The position numbers and the translations under genes are program-made. 64,000 nucleotides of DNA from Pleurotus djamor (lineage: Eukaryota; Basidiomycota; Agaricomycetes; Agaricales; Pleurotaceae): the NCBI GenBank assembly GCA_029747585.1, contig JAPEVF010000042.1:94486-158485 (forward strand). The letters run 5' to 3'. Below are positions 34,949 through 45,160 of this stretch, one piece after another (within the stretch, counting starts at the first letter, position 1; every line of letters begins with the position of its first letter). The notes under the pieces were generated by a model. That model made no database searches. It had not been told where the DNA came from and saw only the letters and a list, made by a program, of their open reading frames with translations.

Positions 34949-36334
34949 ATGGGCGACACCAGTTCATCATCCACTTCACAATGGATTTTCCCCATCTCAG
35001 CCCTAAAAAACACGCCCACTGCTTGGCCTCTCCAGAGAGAACTCTATGACAGGGCTAGAGGCGTTGAATTCTTATTTCGCTTGGGCTCCTCGCTTCAATT
35101 GTTCGTGCACCCATCTTCATCGCAAACTTTCTTCAGATTCACCATCATCTAGGCCCACTTCTGCCATTTTCACGGCCGCAACATGGTTTCACCGCTTTTA
35201 CATGAGATTTTCAATGGAATCGTATCACCGTCAAGTGCGTCTTGCGCCTTTCACCTTGCACATGATGCATTGCTGACGCGATCGCAGGAAGTAGCTGCAG
35301 CTTGCATATTCTTGGTTACTAAAACCGAAGAATGTGGTAGGAAACTACGGGATGTCGCAAAAATATACTGTTCGAAAGTCAGCAATATAGGAGTAAGCAA
35401 TATTTCGAATGACAGCAAGGCTAGTACCTGCCTTCATCGCTCTCGTTGCCCCCTCATGTTAATTTCCACAGGAAGTCGAGCAGTGTCAGAACAGCATTCT
35501 TCTCACTGAAGAAGCTCTACTAGAAGCCTTATGCTTTGATTTTCTGGTCTCCAGCCCACACGCTGATCTCGTCGACCTCTTTGATTCGTATGGCAATACT
35601 TCGTCGTCGGTTTGCGAGGGTGCATGGAGCATTGCTCATGATTCGTCAGTTTCACTTTGGTGCCCTCGCTCATTGATACTGATCCTACCATCTAGCTATA
35701 GGACGCCACTCTGCATCCTCTTCCCTCCGAACATCACCGCTGCAGCAAGCTTCATCTTAGCTCAATGTGTTGTCGATGGTCCAAATGCTATGTCACTGGA
35801 TGCCCGCATCTCATCACCTTCCCCATCTGCGTCGCTCCCAACTCCCCCGTCTCATAAACCAGCATCCCCTGTTTCGTTCCGCTTTGCCATTGATTTCTTT
35901 GCATTTAATGAATCGCAACTTGCATCCCTTGCAGGTATGTTGACCTTTCCTGTGACTAGGCCTCGAGATGTAACTATCCTTAGACGCTCTCAGTATCTTG
36001 GTAGAATTCTATGCATCCCAAGACGTAGAAGGATCATATCCATATCTTGCCGCAGTAGCCTCAGTAAGCATGGTCACCCAATTCTGTGCAACGGACTCGT
36101 AAGACATGCTCCGTACGGTAGATCCCACCCCCCTCCAACTTAACTCAGCGCGATCGGTTTCACGTCCCGCCTTCTCAGCTGTCACTTCCTCAGAACCCCA
36201 CTGGTCTTCATCCGTCAGGAGAGGGTCTTGGAAGAACGCCTTCGTCTCATGGTGGGGACACCCCTTCTCATAACCAAAACGACAGCTCCATTTCTACATT
36301 CCAAAGCCAAAATACGAAAAGCGGACACCCATAA
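34949..36334 (+). CDS. Cyclin K/T/Ctk2-type cyclin (transcriptional CDK partner)
   Basis: Regulatory subunit for a CTD kinase of the Ctk1/Cdk9/Cdk12 class, which phosphorylates RNA polymerase II. The start at 34949 gives MGDTSSSSTSQWIFPISALK. The N-terminal cyclin box is clear: LQRELYDRARGVEFLFRLG, then AIFTAATWFHRFYMRFSME, then EVAAACIFLVTKTEECGRKL. The second half of the box follows as LLTEEALLEALCFDFLV, SPHADLVDLFDSYG and YRTPLCILFPPNITAAASFI. A Ser/Pro insertion precedes ALSILVEFYASQDVEGSYPY. The intron before EVEQCQNSILL appears to begin GC rather than GT (35420-35471). A last exon (IPPPSNLTQRDRF ... STFQSQNTKSGHP) ends at a TAA at 36332-36334. The terminal SHGGDTPSHNQ-type tail recurs, from memory, in mushroom homologues. 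Cyclin L is the main alternative. Confidence 0.82.
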
Positions 36335-36342
36335 TAACCAAC

Positions 36343-38108
36343 TCAAAAGATCCAATGTCCTGTCAACGCGGGCATCTGGTTTCCCGTTGATGGGCCTGGG
36401 GTGGCGTTGTTGGCCTCAAAATCTGCGGGATTCTCTTGTTCCTGCAACCTATTGCCCAATACCCACGCTTCAATATGTTCACGCGTCTTGGACTTCCGGT
36501 GAGGCCGCGGGAGTAGCGGGAGTCCTACCTCAGAAATTTGGGGTGACATGATGCTTAGGACGCCAGCAGATGTACCAGCAGCTGGGTAAATGAAATTCAT
36601 GTTTGGATATATACTTCTGGCAGTATGTGGTAACGCACCTTGACTCTTTCCGTCCCAATATGATTCAGACGGGACTGGCGTAGAGAAATCAGCGTCATTG
36701 CTCTGTGATATCGATAACGCTTGAATGCCTAGACTGTTTACAGGCTCTGGGACCTACAATTTGAAGAATTTTGGTGAGTCGCGTTGCACTCATTTATAGG
36801 AGGTAAAGTGCGAGAGCAGCCGCCGAATTTGCACCCATCACATCATAAACTGTGCAAAGATTTTCCTTGGGTGAAGATAGGCTTTCTTGACCCACCTGAG
36901 GGATCAGGGCCGTTTTTGGTAAGCGCATAGCGGACGCTACCCAAAAGACAAGGTGCTCAAGAACGCTGGGTCCATATTCATCATAGTTGTATACGGACGT
37001 GATGAAGCCTGCCGTCCATCCTAGCATCGTGGCTTGTCAGAAGGACTTCTGGCAAATATGAAGTACGCATTCACCTTTGGTAAAAACCCCGAACGCCCAT
37101 TGGTTGTAGCTTGTAACGCAAAACCTAGAATTAGTGAGTCCTCCCACACTGGATCTATGATGCACAGTAACTACCATCGAGTGTTGTTCGATCTACATTT
37201 GTCCCAAGTCTACAAGGAGGTATTGTTATGCGAAACACGAGCAGCTTCCCAAAAACCCACCTTTGCCCACAGGCGTTCAGAGCTTTGAAGAGGTTTGGGA
37301 TATTCCTGACCATTCAAATGAGAAGGTGGCATCTTCAGATTAGGTTAGCGTTTCAAGGAGTCGGTTGTAAGCCATTGAGCACTCCATACCGAACGGCATT
37401 TGATGAACTCGTCCATATCTTGGGATGACAATATCCAAGGTGGCTGATACACCACGAGAAGGGATTCGTATCCAACTTCAGCAATCCTTGCTGGGTCGAC
37501 GATGTCGCGAGTCCACATGAAGTAGTCGATGATATCGTTATCTTTGGCAAGATTAGGACTGCGCTGGAAACCCCAACCAGCCGTCGATGGCCAGAGCAGG
37601 TGGAGGATTCGCTGAGTCGTCATAAGTACAAGATTGTCAATCCATGACGATAGCCTAAGGGCGAGTTAGCCTGACTGGGGCCAACGATGCTCAGATAGCG
37701 CGTGCATTACCTCGACAGGTCTGGCGGCCGTCGAAGCCATGGTCTTGAGATAGCGAATACAGGAGAGCAGGGGATGGAAAGTCTCTCGCCGGTTGCACTG
37801 TCCTCATCTTCTATACATAGCGATTGATCTGGAATCAATTCTTCCGTCCCTTTTGAGAAAATAAATAAGTCGAACTCGAGAAACTGAAAAAGCGACTTAC
37901 ATTCCATTATGTGTTTTTCCAGAGGCTCATCCGGCAGTTTCACTGTACGCTGGAGATGCCTCCAAGGTTCGTTGCGCACCCGTAGATGGTTGAGGTGGCT
38001 TTTATGGCCGCTCGGGGGTACCTCTGGGGCAGATGGATCACATTTGAGTTGAGGGAGTTGCGCTTCGCGAATATAGCAACGGAGGTTGTCGGTACCACGA
38101 TAGGCCAT
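36343..38108 (-). CDS. Unknown, probably basidiomycete-conserved, Trp-rich protein
   Basis: I cannot assign a function. The start at 38108 gives MAYRGTDNLRCYIREAQL. A chain of short introns (37900-37850, 37710-37655, about 37384-37330 and others) joins exons in phase: LSSWIDNLVLMTTQRILHLL; YFMWTRDIVDPARIAEVGYE; SLLVVYQPPWILSSQDMDEF; LWAKTWDKCRSNNTRW; FCVTSYNQWAFGVFTK; GWTAGFITSVYNYDEYGPS; VLEHLVFWVASAMRLPKTAL. The tail is basic and ends GHWIF at a TGA (36343-36345). Junctions at the TRW|FCV and FTK|GWT borders preserve frame exactly, which argues for a working gene of about 440 residues. The core pattern (RW-F-C/V-T-SYN-W-FG) resembles fungal proteins I have seen without a described role and is faintly like restriction-endonuclease-fold cores; that is speculation. 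The stop lies 8 bp from the stop of the cyclin gene. Confidence 0.6.
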
Positions 38109-38310
38109 CGAGGCAGAAGGGATGGAGGTATGTGGTTCAAGCCTGAGTGCATTTATATACTCGAAGGCAAGGCGAACAAGAGCCCCAATTGTATAACAAG
38201 GCGAGGAAAACAAGAGTTCCGATTTTGTGACAAGGTAGGTCGTTATAAGTGGTGTATTACATAAACAAGGTGAGATCCAGCTCGAGGGCGTATCAATTTT
38301 TGGGCTAGGC

Positions 38311-38680
38311 TCATGGATGGACGGCTACCACAGCAGCGATATCCGGTCTTTCTTTCGACAAACAGTCGGTGCATCGAGTCTGACTGACCCTGATGGGGTT
38401 CTTGACAGGGAGCGACATAAGCCGGATACACGAGTTGGATTTGCAGGCTAACATAACGCATGAAGATGGTGGTCTCGTGCGGAGCGAAAAGAAGGGGCTC
38501 ACCAACATGTTGGTGCCTCCTGCTAAAGAGACAATTTGGGTTCAGGCAGTCTTGACCTCTGGTAGACATGGACACGAAGTGACCACATTCGGTGTGGAAG
38601 CGACCATCGATAATCTGCAGGCGAAGTTATCAGTGCACGGTAACGGATTGAGGTAGTGGGCAGCAGACGTTATAGCACAT
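38311..38680 (-). CDS. Possible small Cys/His-rich protein
   Basis: Weakly supported. From an ATG at 38680 the minus strand reads MCYNVCCPLPQS. Then, after a very short gap, IIDGRFHTECGHFVSMSTR and GQDCLNPNCLFSRRHQH follow, and after a further intron, ACKSNSCIRLMSLPVKNP and TRCTDCLSKE, before a stop at 38311. The repeated C-X2-C, CGH and C-X3-C arrangements suggest a zinc-binding fold. The first intron would be only 24-30 bases, too short for the others in this window, so the model may be wrong at its 5' end. No family is recognised, and it could instead be the 3' part of a longer gene starting near 39.3 kb. Confidence 0.3.
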
Positions 38681-39454
38681 GATGTAGTGGTACAGGTATT
38701 GAGGTATACGAAGACTGGGTGATGTGATGCCCAGCCCCAATGATGACCGCTGAATTTATCTGCCAGGGCTTGGACGATGCATGCTGGCCTCACGTCTTCG
38801 ATCTCTTCGTGGTGCATCAAGACCAGGAAGGGCGGAACATGCCGCTGCGTTGAAAGTAATTAAGCTACAGGAGTTGGAGTGATCTTGGGCCGCGAATGAG
38901 CTGGAGTTCGAAGGATATGCCGTGCCGTGGTAGCCCTGTGCATTGGCATGGCTGAAGAGACACTCAATGCCAGGGAGTCCCTGCAACGTAGAATCATTTA
39001 GCCAGTATAGAGGTGTGGTGGAGGCAAGTCAATCACCGATCGGACATACCAACTGTTTCATTGAAACGTAGGACAGCGTAATAAGTCTTACAACGTAGAC
39101 CATACTGGACTGTGGATGAAAGAGTCAAGAAGCTTATTTTGTCTCCGCTTCCCCAAGCGCTGTGCCGAGAGCCAGCACAGTGAACATGAGGCACTGGCAG
39201 AATCACCTCGTGTCGTACTGAGGCCGAGGAGAACAGTAAAGGTGGGGAAACTCCAGACATGAAGGGCAAAGTTTCGTTGATTAATCTTATTGAAGAACTT
39301 GCCAGAAGGATGTATATCTATGTATATGTTCGAACGGGAACAACCTTTCGAACATAAGGCCAAGAGCCGGTCATCCCAGGGTTAGTCCGCCTGGAAAGGG
39401 TCCAATTCTATCGACCGGGGAAAGGACACGTTGAATTCATATCAGAAGAAGTGC
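38681..39454. other. Unassigned region between small gene and bS21m
   Basis: Minus-strand frames at 38756-39363 can be spliced (for example at a gtatgt donor near 39050 into GLPGIECLFSHANAQG) but show no known family, and I could not fix a start codon. The rest appears non-coding. Confidence 0.3.
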
Positions 39455-40116
39455 CTATGCCCCACGATTGCGGATTTCTTTGACAAGCTGGACCTTTTTT
39501 CGCACCTTGACCTGCAGTCAGCAGCAGTTCGTAGTATATGTTGACGGGACACGTACTTCATTAGCAAATTGTTTGCGCCAGCGTTCACTACTAAGTCTGC
39601 GCCGTTTAACCCCCTTCTTTTCATGCCGCTCTTGCATGCGCACGGTCGCTCTGACTTTGTTTCGGCTCAGGATGATGTCTAGCCTTCGGTACGCCTCGCC
39701 AAATCCCTCTCGTCCCACGTACACCGTTCGGCCTGAGGGATGCAAGGGTTGATATAAGCCAAAAGAAGTCAGGATAAAGAAGGTTATGGCGCACCGGAAT
39801 ATGCGTTGGCTGGAGTTACCACTTTTTTGGTGACGTCTGCATGGCTCATTGCCCAGATTTCATGCGGAGTTTGGAGACTACCTGGTCTGGACGTGGTATT
39901 GGGGAGACTCTGAAACACGGTGTTCCAAGACGGGTCTCGCTGTGGCGTCGCAGGATGAGGTGGTAGGAGAGAAGAACCAGTTGGGGGAGGCGTCGGTGTC
40001 GCGGGTGTCGAGTACGGCCGGGAGCGCAGTGCTATCTGAAGTTGACGCGAAGAGGCCGACAGAGGCGTATTCTGACGACAAACGCGTGACACGGCGCGAG
40101 CCAAAGTTGAGAACAT
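39455..40116 (-). CDS. MRP21: Mitochondrial small-subunit ribosomal protein bS21m (Mrp21)
   Basis: Component of the mitochondrial 37S ribosomal subunit. The start at 40116 gives MFSTLARAVSRVCRQNTP, an Arg/Ser-rich presequence with no acidic residues (a mitochondrial import signal), continuing to RSRPYSTPAT. A Pro-rich spacer and HEIWAMSHADVTKKVV follow. After an intron comes the S21 domain: GRTVYVGREGFGEAYRRLD, IILSRNKVRATVRMQERHEK, KGVKRRRLSSERWRKQFAN, and in the last exon VRKKVQLVKEIRNRGA with TAG at 39455-39457. The highly basic RRRLSSERWR block is diagnostic. The protein is about 185 residues, much longer than bacterial bS21 because of the N-terminal extension. Divergent from the RWD-protein gene. 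Confidence 0.93.
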
Positions 40117-40198
40117 TGCCAATGCTTCGGGTTGTCGAGGAACGTGAAGAGGACAATCGGGCGCTTGTCGAGCCCAACTTCCTTNCCCCCCTAATAAA
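40117..40198. promoter_or_regulatory. Very short shared divergent promoter (bS21m / RWD protein)
   Basis: Only 82 bases separate the start codons of bS21m (-) and the Gir2-type gene (+), so core promoter elements of at least one gene must lie inside the other's 5' coding region or overlap here. The interval contains an N beside five Cs at 40185. No TATA box seen. Confidence 0.55.
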
Positions 40199-41245
40199 AT
40201 GCCCTCTGACATTTTACTCGAGGAATTCGAGGTCTGTTTGCTTGCTCAGAGGTTGCTTTCGCCATCACCAGTAACGAGGAAGTGCCTAGGTTCTCGAATC
40301 GATATATCCCACTGAGCTAACGAGTTCGTCCCTACACCCAAAAATCTTTCGTGTATCCCAAAACTAAGTCCTGCCGAAAGAAATATCTGACACCGATATC
40401 GAGATTGCGGCTGAGCCAGACGATCCCGGAGACAGCGGCGAAGTTGGTTGAGTGCAAGGCTGTTTGCTCTGGAGACTGCGCTAATTCTCCAAGCAGCTCA
40501 ACTTGTGCTGAAAGTTCATTATCCTGAAAACTATCCCGACGTCGTACCAGACCTGTCGCTTGAACCTACAGAGGGTGATTTCGACGACGATGAACTCAAT
40601 ACACTAACCAGTGGACTACAGTCTGTCGTAGGTCCCCCTCGCCCAGCTCGCATGTACCGATCGCTCAGTGTGTACTAGGGCAATGATAACCTTGGAATGG
40701 CCATGACATTTACACTTGTTTCGCACCTGCGCGAGAGTCTCTCCTCACATATTAAGGAGAGGGCTCTGAAACGAGAACGCGAAGAAAAAGAGAAGGAGCG
40801 ATTGGCGTTAGAAGTATTATTCCAACTCCAAGTCAATCTATTACATTCTGATCATGTATTACCAGGCCGAGGCCGCACGGACGCGCGGTACTCCCGTCAC
40901 GGTGGAGTCATTCAAGGCATGGAAAGTCAAGTTTGAGAAAGAGATGGCGATTAAGAAGGCTCGAGATGAGGAAGAGAGGCTGAAGGGCCTGACACCTAAG
41001 GAGCGTGAGGAGTACAAGAAAGTTGGCACAAGATTTACTGGTTGGTCGGGCTCTTACTCAAGTCAAGCAACTCACTGAAAGCTTGAAATACTCTAGGACG
41101 TCAGTTATTCGAGCGTAACAGAAACCTCGAAGAGGATGCACTCATGGAAGAAGGTACTGTTTCCGTGGATATCAGTCAGTATGATAGAACACATGTCGAA
41201 GACGAAGCGGAGGATGAGCATGTAACATTTAGCGATAGTGATTAA
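40199..41245 (+). CDS. GIR2: Gir2/RWDD1-type RWD-domain protein
   Basis: Binds the DRG-family GTPase Rbg2 and the Gcn1 N-domain, thereby affecting Gcn2 activation in yeast. The start at 40199 gives MPSDILLEEFE. Short introns join VLESIYPTELT, KISDTDIEIAAEPDDPG and LVLKVHYPENYPDVVPDLSL, the last with the YPxxxP signature of RWD folds. FDDDELNTLTSGLQSV and GNDNLGMAMTFTLVSHLRE complete the domain. A charged coiled coil follows (ERALKREREEKEKERLALE), then the conserved TPVTVESFKAWKVKFEKEM and GRQLFERNRNLEEDAL. The acidic tail ends TFSDSD and TAA at 41243-41245. The segment TPVTVESFxxWKxKFEKE is the DFRP-interaction region typical of RWDD1/Gir2. At least six introns in 1 kb. Confidence 0.92.
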
Positions 41246-41332
41246 GTTGAGCCCCCGACTTTCTAGAACAACATTAGAGACCTCGTAAAGTATCATCGTA
41301 CATATAAACGGTGGGTGGTCCTACATATAACT

Positions 41333-43097
41333 CTACAGGCCCTGCAGGAGACCTTTCTGACCTTCAACGCCATCCAAAGTACCTCCGCCCTCGATCTCTT
41401 GACAGCCAATATCGTCCCTTCCATCCTCTCTCAAAAAGCCATCAGCGCACATGCGCGTCGGACGTCCCCGAGGCATATCCCCGAGGGAAATGCCTTTCCC
41501 AACCAAACTCAACCATTCTAGCACTGGTTTGGTAACCCATCGCTTCACGTTCAAGCCCTGGTCTGTTTCGAACCAGCCCAGATGACCGCCGCTTGGGGTG
41601 AGGGCCATGACTACGTACCCACTATCTCCACCCTCCATAGGGACGTCTTGAACGACAGGATCGTCAGCGGCATTGATAGCCAAGAAGGGTATCTTAACGT
41701 CGCCTAGAACCTTGTGGCTCGATGCCCATTGATAATAGTCGGCAGCTGTTTCGAATGGAAAGGTAGGGGGAGATCCACCCGCTACTCGAGTGAATGTATT
41801 GTCGAACTCTTCCATGGTGGGGCTTTTGAGTTCGAGAGCATTGACAAGGGCCTTCGCAACACGATGATCGGGGTCTTTCGAAAGCGCAATAACATGCTTC
41901 TTGAGAAGATTGAGTAGATTGGTACCCATGCCTTTTGCGTAGACCTGCTTTCCAACGAACGTGCTGTTGAGGCTAAAGATAACGGATCAATGAGAAGAAA
42001 ACGATCCCATAACTCAGATCTTACACGTCGTTATTACGAGCAAGATCCCAGGGCTGAGGCGAGGTCAGGTGTCTCGATCAACATGGCTTCACATAAAACA
42101 GTCATCAGAAACACTTACGCAGGCAAGGGCGCACATTGCTGAGAGCCTACTTTGCTCGCCTTCCTCAGCGATATACCGGGTTAAGACATTAGCTCCAAGC
42201 GAGAAACCCAACCCTAGCAGTGGTGCTTGAGGATATCGCTGAGCGATATACGCTAACGCTGTTCGGATATCATCCGTGTGACCAGCAGAATACAACTGCT
42301 GGCTGGTGATAGGAACCCCAGCACCTAGGTGAAGGGTCGTTACAATTAATTTCGCAGTATTAACGGTGTAAAAGAGGGGGGTACGCACAACCTCTGAAAT
42401 TGACCACGACTGCACGATAGCCGAGGCCGCCTTCAGCCACGGGCATGCATGCAGGTCGCAAGATACACCTTACGTAGGATTCATAAGAGCCTTAAACGTG
42501 ATATTCATCAGATACGAATGCAGAACGGTAATCAATGGTGCAAGTCTAACCTCCCGTCAGACCATGCATCACGACGACAATTGGAGCATCTTTGGGAGTT
42601 ACGGTAGGATCTGCAGGGGTGAAGTCGAGGCCGCTATAAAAAGAACACGATTGTGAGTATACTAGGACATGACCAGTTATCACACAATGATACTGACAGT
42701 GTTCCGCCGTCTTGTAAACGGAGGTATTTCCTAGCAGGAAGATGCGTCAAACCAAACAATCGATTTTGGAGGGTATACGGGGGACTGACCTTTCATAAAG
42801 GACCTTGTCTGTCTTCGTGAAATCGCCAAGGACGCAGTATATGGTTTGAAGGTGCCCACTATCAACAAGTTCAGACCGATCGTATACACTTTGCAAGCAT
42901 GGCTCGCTTTACTTGAACAACCACCAGGCCGGAGTGAATTCTTCGAATAGGCTCTTGCAATGGCTTTCAACCAGGTTTCTAAGTGATAGTCGGAGTGGTC
43001 CACCAGACGATTCCAAGGTGGTTGTGGTTTGGATGTAAACGGGATTAGAGGGGAAGTGGGTGCGAGTCGACCTTGATCTACTGAACAGCGAGCCCAT
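41333..43097 (-). CDS. Alpha/beta hydrolase, YheT/ABHD1-3/Eht1 family
   Basis: Serine hydrolase of the group that includes yeast Eht1 and Eeb1 (medium-chain acyl ester synthesis and hydrolysis) and animal ABHD1/3. The start at 43097 gives MGSLFSRSRSTRTHFPSN. The fold is read as LFEEFTPAWWLFKSGHLQTI, an intron-split region around the HG oxyanion site (42.55-42.6 kb, VVMHGLTGG) and VVNFRGCGG. The nucleophile elbow is LGLGFSLGANVLTRYIAEE (G-F-S-L-G). The acid and base region is FLAINAADDPVVQ (Asp) and LTPSGGHLGWFE (His). All three catalytic residues are present. About 420 residues with eight or so introns. The GHLQT and GGHLGWFE motifs are specific to this family. The preferred substrate cannot be told from sequence. 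Confidence 0.88.
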
Positions 43098-43447
43098 CTT
43101 GTGAAGCCTGGTGGACTTGAGATGTCCTAGCGAGAGAGAGGATTGGAGGTGAACAAGAGAGTTCGGGCATCGCCTGCAACCAGCTGAGACACCCGAGGAG
43201 TATCGGAGGTAACTCAGCAAGCTCTATGGGGCTTACATAAAAAATGCGTGTCTCGGAGGCGTTCAAGTCCGAGACAATAAGGAGAATTCAGGTAAAATAC
43301 TTCCGGTATGTGGCTAGTATACTCTCGCTTCGAGTACGTAGTACAGAACAGAGGGAAATATGTACAATGAGTCTGACGTCGTCTCAAGCTTCTCGTTCGC
43401 ATGGTTGGACAGCGGCGATCCTTTTTTCTTTGCTTTTCTGCCCCACC
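43098..43447. promoter_or_regulatory. Divergent intergenic region, hydrolase / CCCH gene
   Basis: About 350 bases between two divergent start codons. Short frames here run into the flanking genes but have no support. It should contain both promoters; no clear motif stands out. Confidence 0.4.
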
Positions 43448-44990
43448 ATGTCCAAGCCAAACTCCACAGCGAATGCAAAATCTTTGTACAAAACACATCC
43501 TTGTCGTGTAAACACCTTTGTGCTTTCGGCAGACAGCAACCTAACGTCGCATCTTGTTGTAGCACTTTGACGACAAGGGTAGGCCGTTGGAAGCAGGTTG
43601 CAATCAAGGGAAAAAGTGTCGGTGAGTTGGGATTGTTGGTGTAACCAAGCTACATTCTAACAAACGTTCAATATCAGATATCTACATCCTGAAGACGCAG
43701 ACTGGAACTCTGCAGTTCGTAAAATGGCACTCAGAGCCCAGCGTGAGAGAGCAGATAGGAAAACAGGCGACAGCGATGCATATATTCGGGACCAGAGACG
43801 AACAGACGATAGGCCGTTTAAAGATTCTCGCTCAAATCGACGTTCAGATCCTCTACCACCCCAAGCTGACCTCTTCCTTCGGTTCAAGGGTGATCGTGAG
43901 GAAGAGGTCGTAAAAAGGCATGGCGATAGTTACGTTCCAGATAGAGACGATGTTAGACAAGCGAGCGACGAACGTTATCGAAGACACCGTGGAGGATCCC
44001 GTCAAGACAACAGAGACAAGGGCCGAGAGAAAAACTCGCGAAACCTGGAAGAAACGATAACGCTCCCAAAGATTGAAGAAGCTGATACCACACTCAAGCC
44101 AGTCCCGGTCCAAAATGAAGTAAGTTGAACACTTTTAAGGGAGAATGTATGACTGAAAGTCCACCAGAACGCTGAAAGCACTGAACCTGTCCTGGTCCCG
44201 GAAGCCACAATTCAAGTTGAAGTAATCGCGAAGACGGCTGACGAAATCGACAGGTTCCGTGAGATATCTAGGTTTGGAGGCTTATTCATGTTGAGGCTGT
44301 GATACTCATCATACGTTTTTGGGGACAGGTTAGCAGGCTGTGCGATGCAAGATGCAGCTATGAGAGTAGACGCGGAAAGGAAGTTAAGTGCCTACACAGG
44401 CCTATCCACAAGTGTGGCCAATGTTTCGTCCTCAGCTTCGAGGATGATGGCTCCCGCTCTAGCGGAAATGTTCCTCCAGCACGCAGAAGCTAAGAAACGT
44501 GCGGAAGAGAGTGCCACGGCCCTAGGGAACGCATGGGAAGAGGTAATGAAAGAGCACCAACGGGAGACACAACGGGTCGTCAACGAAGCCCTTAAACAAG
44601 CCTTAGAGAAGATGGAAGCCAAAGGGCAAGAACTCGAGGGGCTTCGTCGCCGAGTGTCGCCTGCGGAACCTATAAAAAGAGGCAGCGATATGCATGGCGA
44701 GAGGGGACGCGGCGGTGATGCGGCTGATTACGATCGCAGAGGGACGAACACAAAGCGTCGCCGTATCGGTGGCTACGAGCCAGGTCATGGAGGCCGGAGA
44801 GAAGGAGACGATCCAGGAGATGTATTGGAGCAGCTGAAGCGACAACTTGATGAACAAGAGCGGCGCATGCAGGCATTGAAACATGAGAATGAACAGGTAA
44901 GCCGTCTAGTTAGTAGCCGCGGCAGCGCGCTGAGTCTGACTCTCACCGACACACTTACAATAGCTGAGGCATGGTGGTAGAGGACTCTGA
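43448..44990 (+). CDS. CCCH-type zinc-finger protein with basic/charged coiled coil
   Basis: Probable nuclear RNA-binding protein. The start at 43448 has a good context (ccacc before ATG) and gives MSKPNSTANAKSLYKTHPCR. Two introns join this to HFDDKGRPLEAGCNQGKKC and RYLHPEDADWN, forming one zinc finger of spacing C-X13-C-X5-C-X3-H, longer in the first gap than the usual C-X7-10-C. A very charged Arg/Asp/Glu-rich segment follows (RERADRKTGDSDAYIRDQRR; GDREEEVVKRHGD). Then comes an alanine/glutamate-rich helical region (APALAEMFLQHAEAKKRAEE; NEALKQALEKMEAKGQELEG) and a short basic motif (NTKRRRIGGYEPG) likely to act as a nuclear signal. The final exon reads LRHGGRGL then TGA (44988-44990). 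The finger plus RS/RD-like body recalls splicing or 3'-end cofactors, but I cannot name an orthologue. Confidence 0.7.
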
Positions 44991-45160
44991 GGAGGAGTTT
45001 CGATGTTTGTGATCCACAGATCTTGTGACAGAAAATCATGTGACCGTAGATGTTCATACGCGTTTCGAGGTTCCTCTCTTTCCAAGTTATTCCAACCTTG
45101 AGCTTGAGTGGCAGCACACGCCCTGGGGGACTCGAACCATTTACATGCATACGCAAATAA

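Noticed and set aside
45123..45135. B-box-like sequence (GGTTCGAGTCC on the minus strand) suggesting a tRNA
   Set aside because: The flanking T stem does not pair and no acceptor or anticodon stem can be drawn; it sits just before a gene start.
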